Source: Tanytarsus gracilentus | Taxonomy: Eukaryota; Arthropoda; Insecta; Diptera; Chironomidae | Length of the DNA stretch: 64,000 nt | Direction of reading: 5' to 3' | Assembly (NCBI GenBank): GCA_038502055.1 | Contig: JAXRKN010000044.1 | Location: 6,022,501-6,086,500 of the forward strand | Part shown: piece by piece, positions 61,775-64,000 of the stretch | Numbering within the stretch: position 1 is the first letter of the stretch | Layout: each line of letters starts with the position of its first letter | The notes under the pieces: generated by a model | The model's input: the letters and a program-made list of their open reading frames with translations, nothing else | The model's database searches: none | What the model was told of the DNA's origin: nothing | Position numbers and translations under genes: made by a program

Positions 61775-64000
61775 ATGGAAAACACTATAGTGCAAGCCGA
61801 ATTTTCGTTCAAAGGCTCAAACAACGATGAGCTGTGCTTTAAAAAAGGCGATTTAATTGTGTTGACGAATCGCGACGATGGTGGATGGTGGGAAGGAACG
61901 GCCGTTGAAAGCGGGCAGACTGGATGGTTTCCGTCGAATTATGTGTCTGAATATAAGGCACAACCTCCGCCCTCATCGGATGCCATTCGATCGCCAGAGG
62001 AAGTGATGGCATTTCGCAATGTCGTCATCAACGATTTGCTAGAAAGCGAGAGAGCACATTGTGCCGAATTACGAGGACTATTGGAAAATTTCCTTGAGCC
62101 ACTTGAAACAAGCCAAATGTAATTTTATTTTATTGTAATACATTTTATCAATTAACAATTTTATTTTTAGATTAAATGCTGACGAAATGGCACAGCTGAT
62201 GTCAAACTTCGTTGAGGTTGTGAATCTTCATGAAGATCTCTTAAAGGAACTCGAAGAGTGCGACGATCGTGTTGGGAAGCTTTTTTTGTCACACGCACCC
62301 ACAATGAAGAAAATACATCAAACCTATTGTGTTCTTCATCCCAAAGCGATTGTTATAGTCGATAAGCATAAGGAAAATTTAAATGCCTTTATGGAGAGAC
62401 AAGGTGCAGCGAAACCCGGCATTTTGGTTCTCACGACTGGTTTAAGCAAGTGCTTTCGACGACTCGATAAATATCCTGCTATATTGCAAGAACTTTTAAG
62501 ACACATGGAAGTGTCGCATGCCGATAGAGGTGACACACAAAGAAGTGTTCAAGTCTACAAGGACATTGCAACGTCGAGTGCTGCAATTCGTAGACAAAAA
62601 GAATTGGAATTGCAAATTTTAACGGGTCCCATAAGAGGCTGGGAAGGCGAAGAATTGACAGCTATGGGAGAGATTAAACATATGGGTTCCGTTGCCGTTG
62701 GAAAGGATGTGAGTATTAAATTATTTTATCTGAAGAAATTTTTTCTAATTTATTTCATTTTCAATAGCACGTCGATCGATATTTTATTCTGCTCGAAAAC
62801 AACCTGTTGATTTTAAGCGTAAGCCAAAGAATGTCGGCATTTAAGTTTGAGGGCAAGACATCAATAACAGGCATATCTGCGGCTCGACTCGCCGACACCG
62901 ATAAAATTAAGAATGCTTTCGAAATTACTGGACCGTCAATTGAGCTTGTGGCCATTTGCCAATCTGCCGTTGAAGCTAACAAATGGGTTGAATTGCTCAG
63001 TAAAAATGCAGGCACAAGTGCAATAGATATTAAGAGAAATACAAGCTTTACCTCCGGTGCAAATTTTAGCGTGAGTACAATTTTTCTAATTAAATTCATT
63101 TTATCATTTAAATCACATAAATCAATGCATATCATCACAAACTCTAAAATTAATAGAAAAACACTTTCTAATTCTAATATCTTAAATCATGTATAATTAT
63201 TATGTATGTCCTCATTAGAGATCGTATGAATTAGATTCAAGAGGTTACTGTATAAATTCGAAATGTTCCTTTGAAGTTACTTGTGATTTTAAGACAACGT
63301 TGCCCTCCAGAAAATATCCATCTGCTTCACCCTACGCCCATTTAACCGACTACCTTCGAGATCTCATTCAGGAGAAAATATTGACGAGATTTATTGTGAA
63401 AGCGCTTCTTTATCCTGAATTTATGAGGGACATTGACACGACCGAAGTGAGACTTAGAAGACGCCATAAAACTTTTGTAAGAATGTATCGTCATGGTACA
63501 AATTCGACTGAAGAATCTGGCAATTCAATCACGTCAAGTGAAAGAGAATTGGAGAGGCAGGACGCAGTAGAAAATTATACAACATCCGATGATGAGAGTA
63601 GAATTTATAGTGGAGTTCATTATAAAACAGACAAGAGAGACACTTGGGACAGAACAATCTATGAGAGTTTTATAGATCACGGCGAAGGAGCCGGTGAAAT
63701 TAGATATCAAAAGTTAAACGACTCATTCGGTAGTTTTTGTTTTGTTACTGACTGTGGCTCACTCGTCGACGATAGAGATGAACGTGAGTCGTTTATGATT
63801 GGCTCGAAGCCATTAAGATATACTCCATTGTCGGGCGAGAATGATGATTTTGATAATGTCACGCATTTATCGACCGCACGAATGAATCTTTTAGATATCA
63901 AACAAAAATCTGAACAATCTCAAAATTCGAGCTTCGACAATGAGCATAAATTGAGTGGAGAAAAATGGAAAAACATGGCATTCGAAGATTTATTGTGCAT
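61775..64000 (+). CDS. RtGEF: Beta-PIX / RtGEF-type Rho GTPase exchange factor (3' end cut by window)
   Basis: Rac/Cdc42 exchange factor that binds PAK and GIT, acting at adhesions and synapses. Visible exons: 61775-62118, 62171-62708, 62768-63070 and 63219 onward, in frame and open to the window end (at least 655 residues). Order: SH3 at about residues 1-58 (AEFSFKGSNNDELCFKKGD, GGWWEGT, GWFPSNYV), DH at about 75-255 (VVINDLLESERAHCAELRGL, CFRRLDKYPAILQELLRHM), and PH at about 280-385 (HVDRYFILLENNLLILS, KNAFEITG, ANKWVELLSKN). Like mammalian beta-PIX the protein starts at the SH3, with no CH domain. Residues from about 395 on, beginning RSYELDSRGY, contain SPYAHLTDYLRDLIQEKIL then an acidic Ser-rich region; I cannot match this part to the mammalian PAK/GIT-binding tail. 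The start ATG sits right at a splice acceptor, so an upstream exon exists. Confidence 0.9.

Overview
This is a eukaryotic window, AT-rich with short introns, GT-AG splice sites and AATAAA-type poly(A) signals. Its ten protein-coding genes (nine complete or near complete, one running off the right end) have insect-type architecture. Their closest recognisable counterparts are fly and mosquito proteins: lowfat/LIX1, an insect gustatory receptor, a CG5022/FRMD5-type FERM protein, Cand1, Mfap1, Exportin-5/Ranbp21, Rim2/SLC25A36, Marcal1/SMARCAL1 and a beta-PIX/RtGEF. The compact spacing and many introns under 100 bp suggest a dipteran with a small genome, perhaps a nematoceran midge. The species assignment is inference.

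Layout. 1-3875: non-coding, simple repeats and one copy of a 92-bp dispersed repeat. 3876-6358 (+): lowfat. 6359-12768: a 6.4-kb gene-free block holding copies of two transposon-like families. 12769-14312 (+): a five-exon gustatory receptor. 14313-16113: non-coding, with a 47-bp solo transposon end and a 114-nt hairpin. 16114-21147 (-): FRMD5-like FERM gene whose 2.9-kb intron contains a 1.54-kb near-perfect palindrome (17983-19524) ending in CACAGTG. 24714-36430 (+): a very large, mostly disordered protein with a possible alternative first exon at 22435. 38210-42422 (-): Cand1. 43174-45337 (-): membrane-anchored PXA/Nexin-C sorting-nexin relative with no visible PX domain. 45473-46929 (-): Mfap1. 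47262-47943 (-): thioredoxin-like TXNDC17. 48594-52520 (+): Exportin-5. 53571-57810 (-): Rim2-type mitochondrial pyrimidine nucleotide carrier. 58623-61030 (+): Marcal1. 61775-64000 (+, cut by the window): beta-PIX-type RhoGEF.

The exon models were built by hand. For each complete gene the exon lengths sum to a multiple of three and every junction keeps frame; where I know the family, junction residues match it. Most genes are unrelated housekeeping functions placed side by side: cullin regulation, splicing, nuclear export of small RNA precursors, mitochondrial nucleotide import, fork repair. TXNDC17/Exportin-5 and Rim2/Marcal1 are head-to-head pairs with short shared upstream regions.

I see no operon-like or defence-like system. 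The least explained element is the long intronic palindrome. It could be transcribed as a long hairpin RNA; its termini look like a DNA-transposon inverted repeat, and a related solo end lies about 3 kb away.
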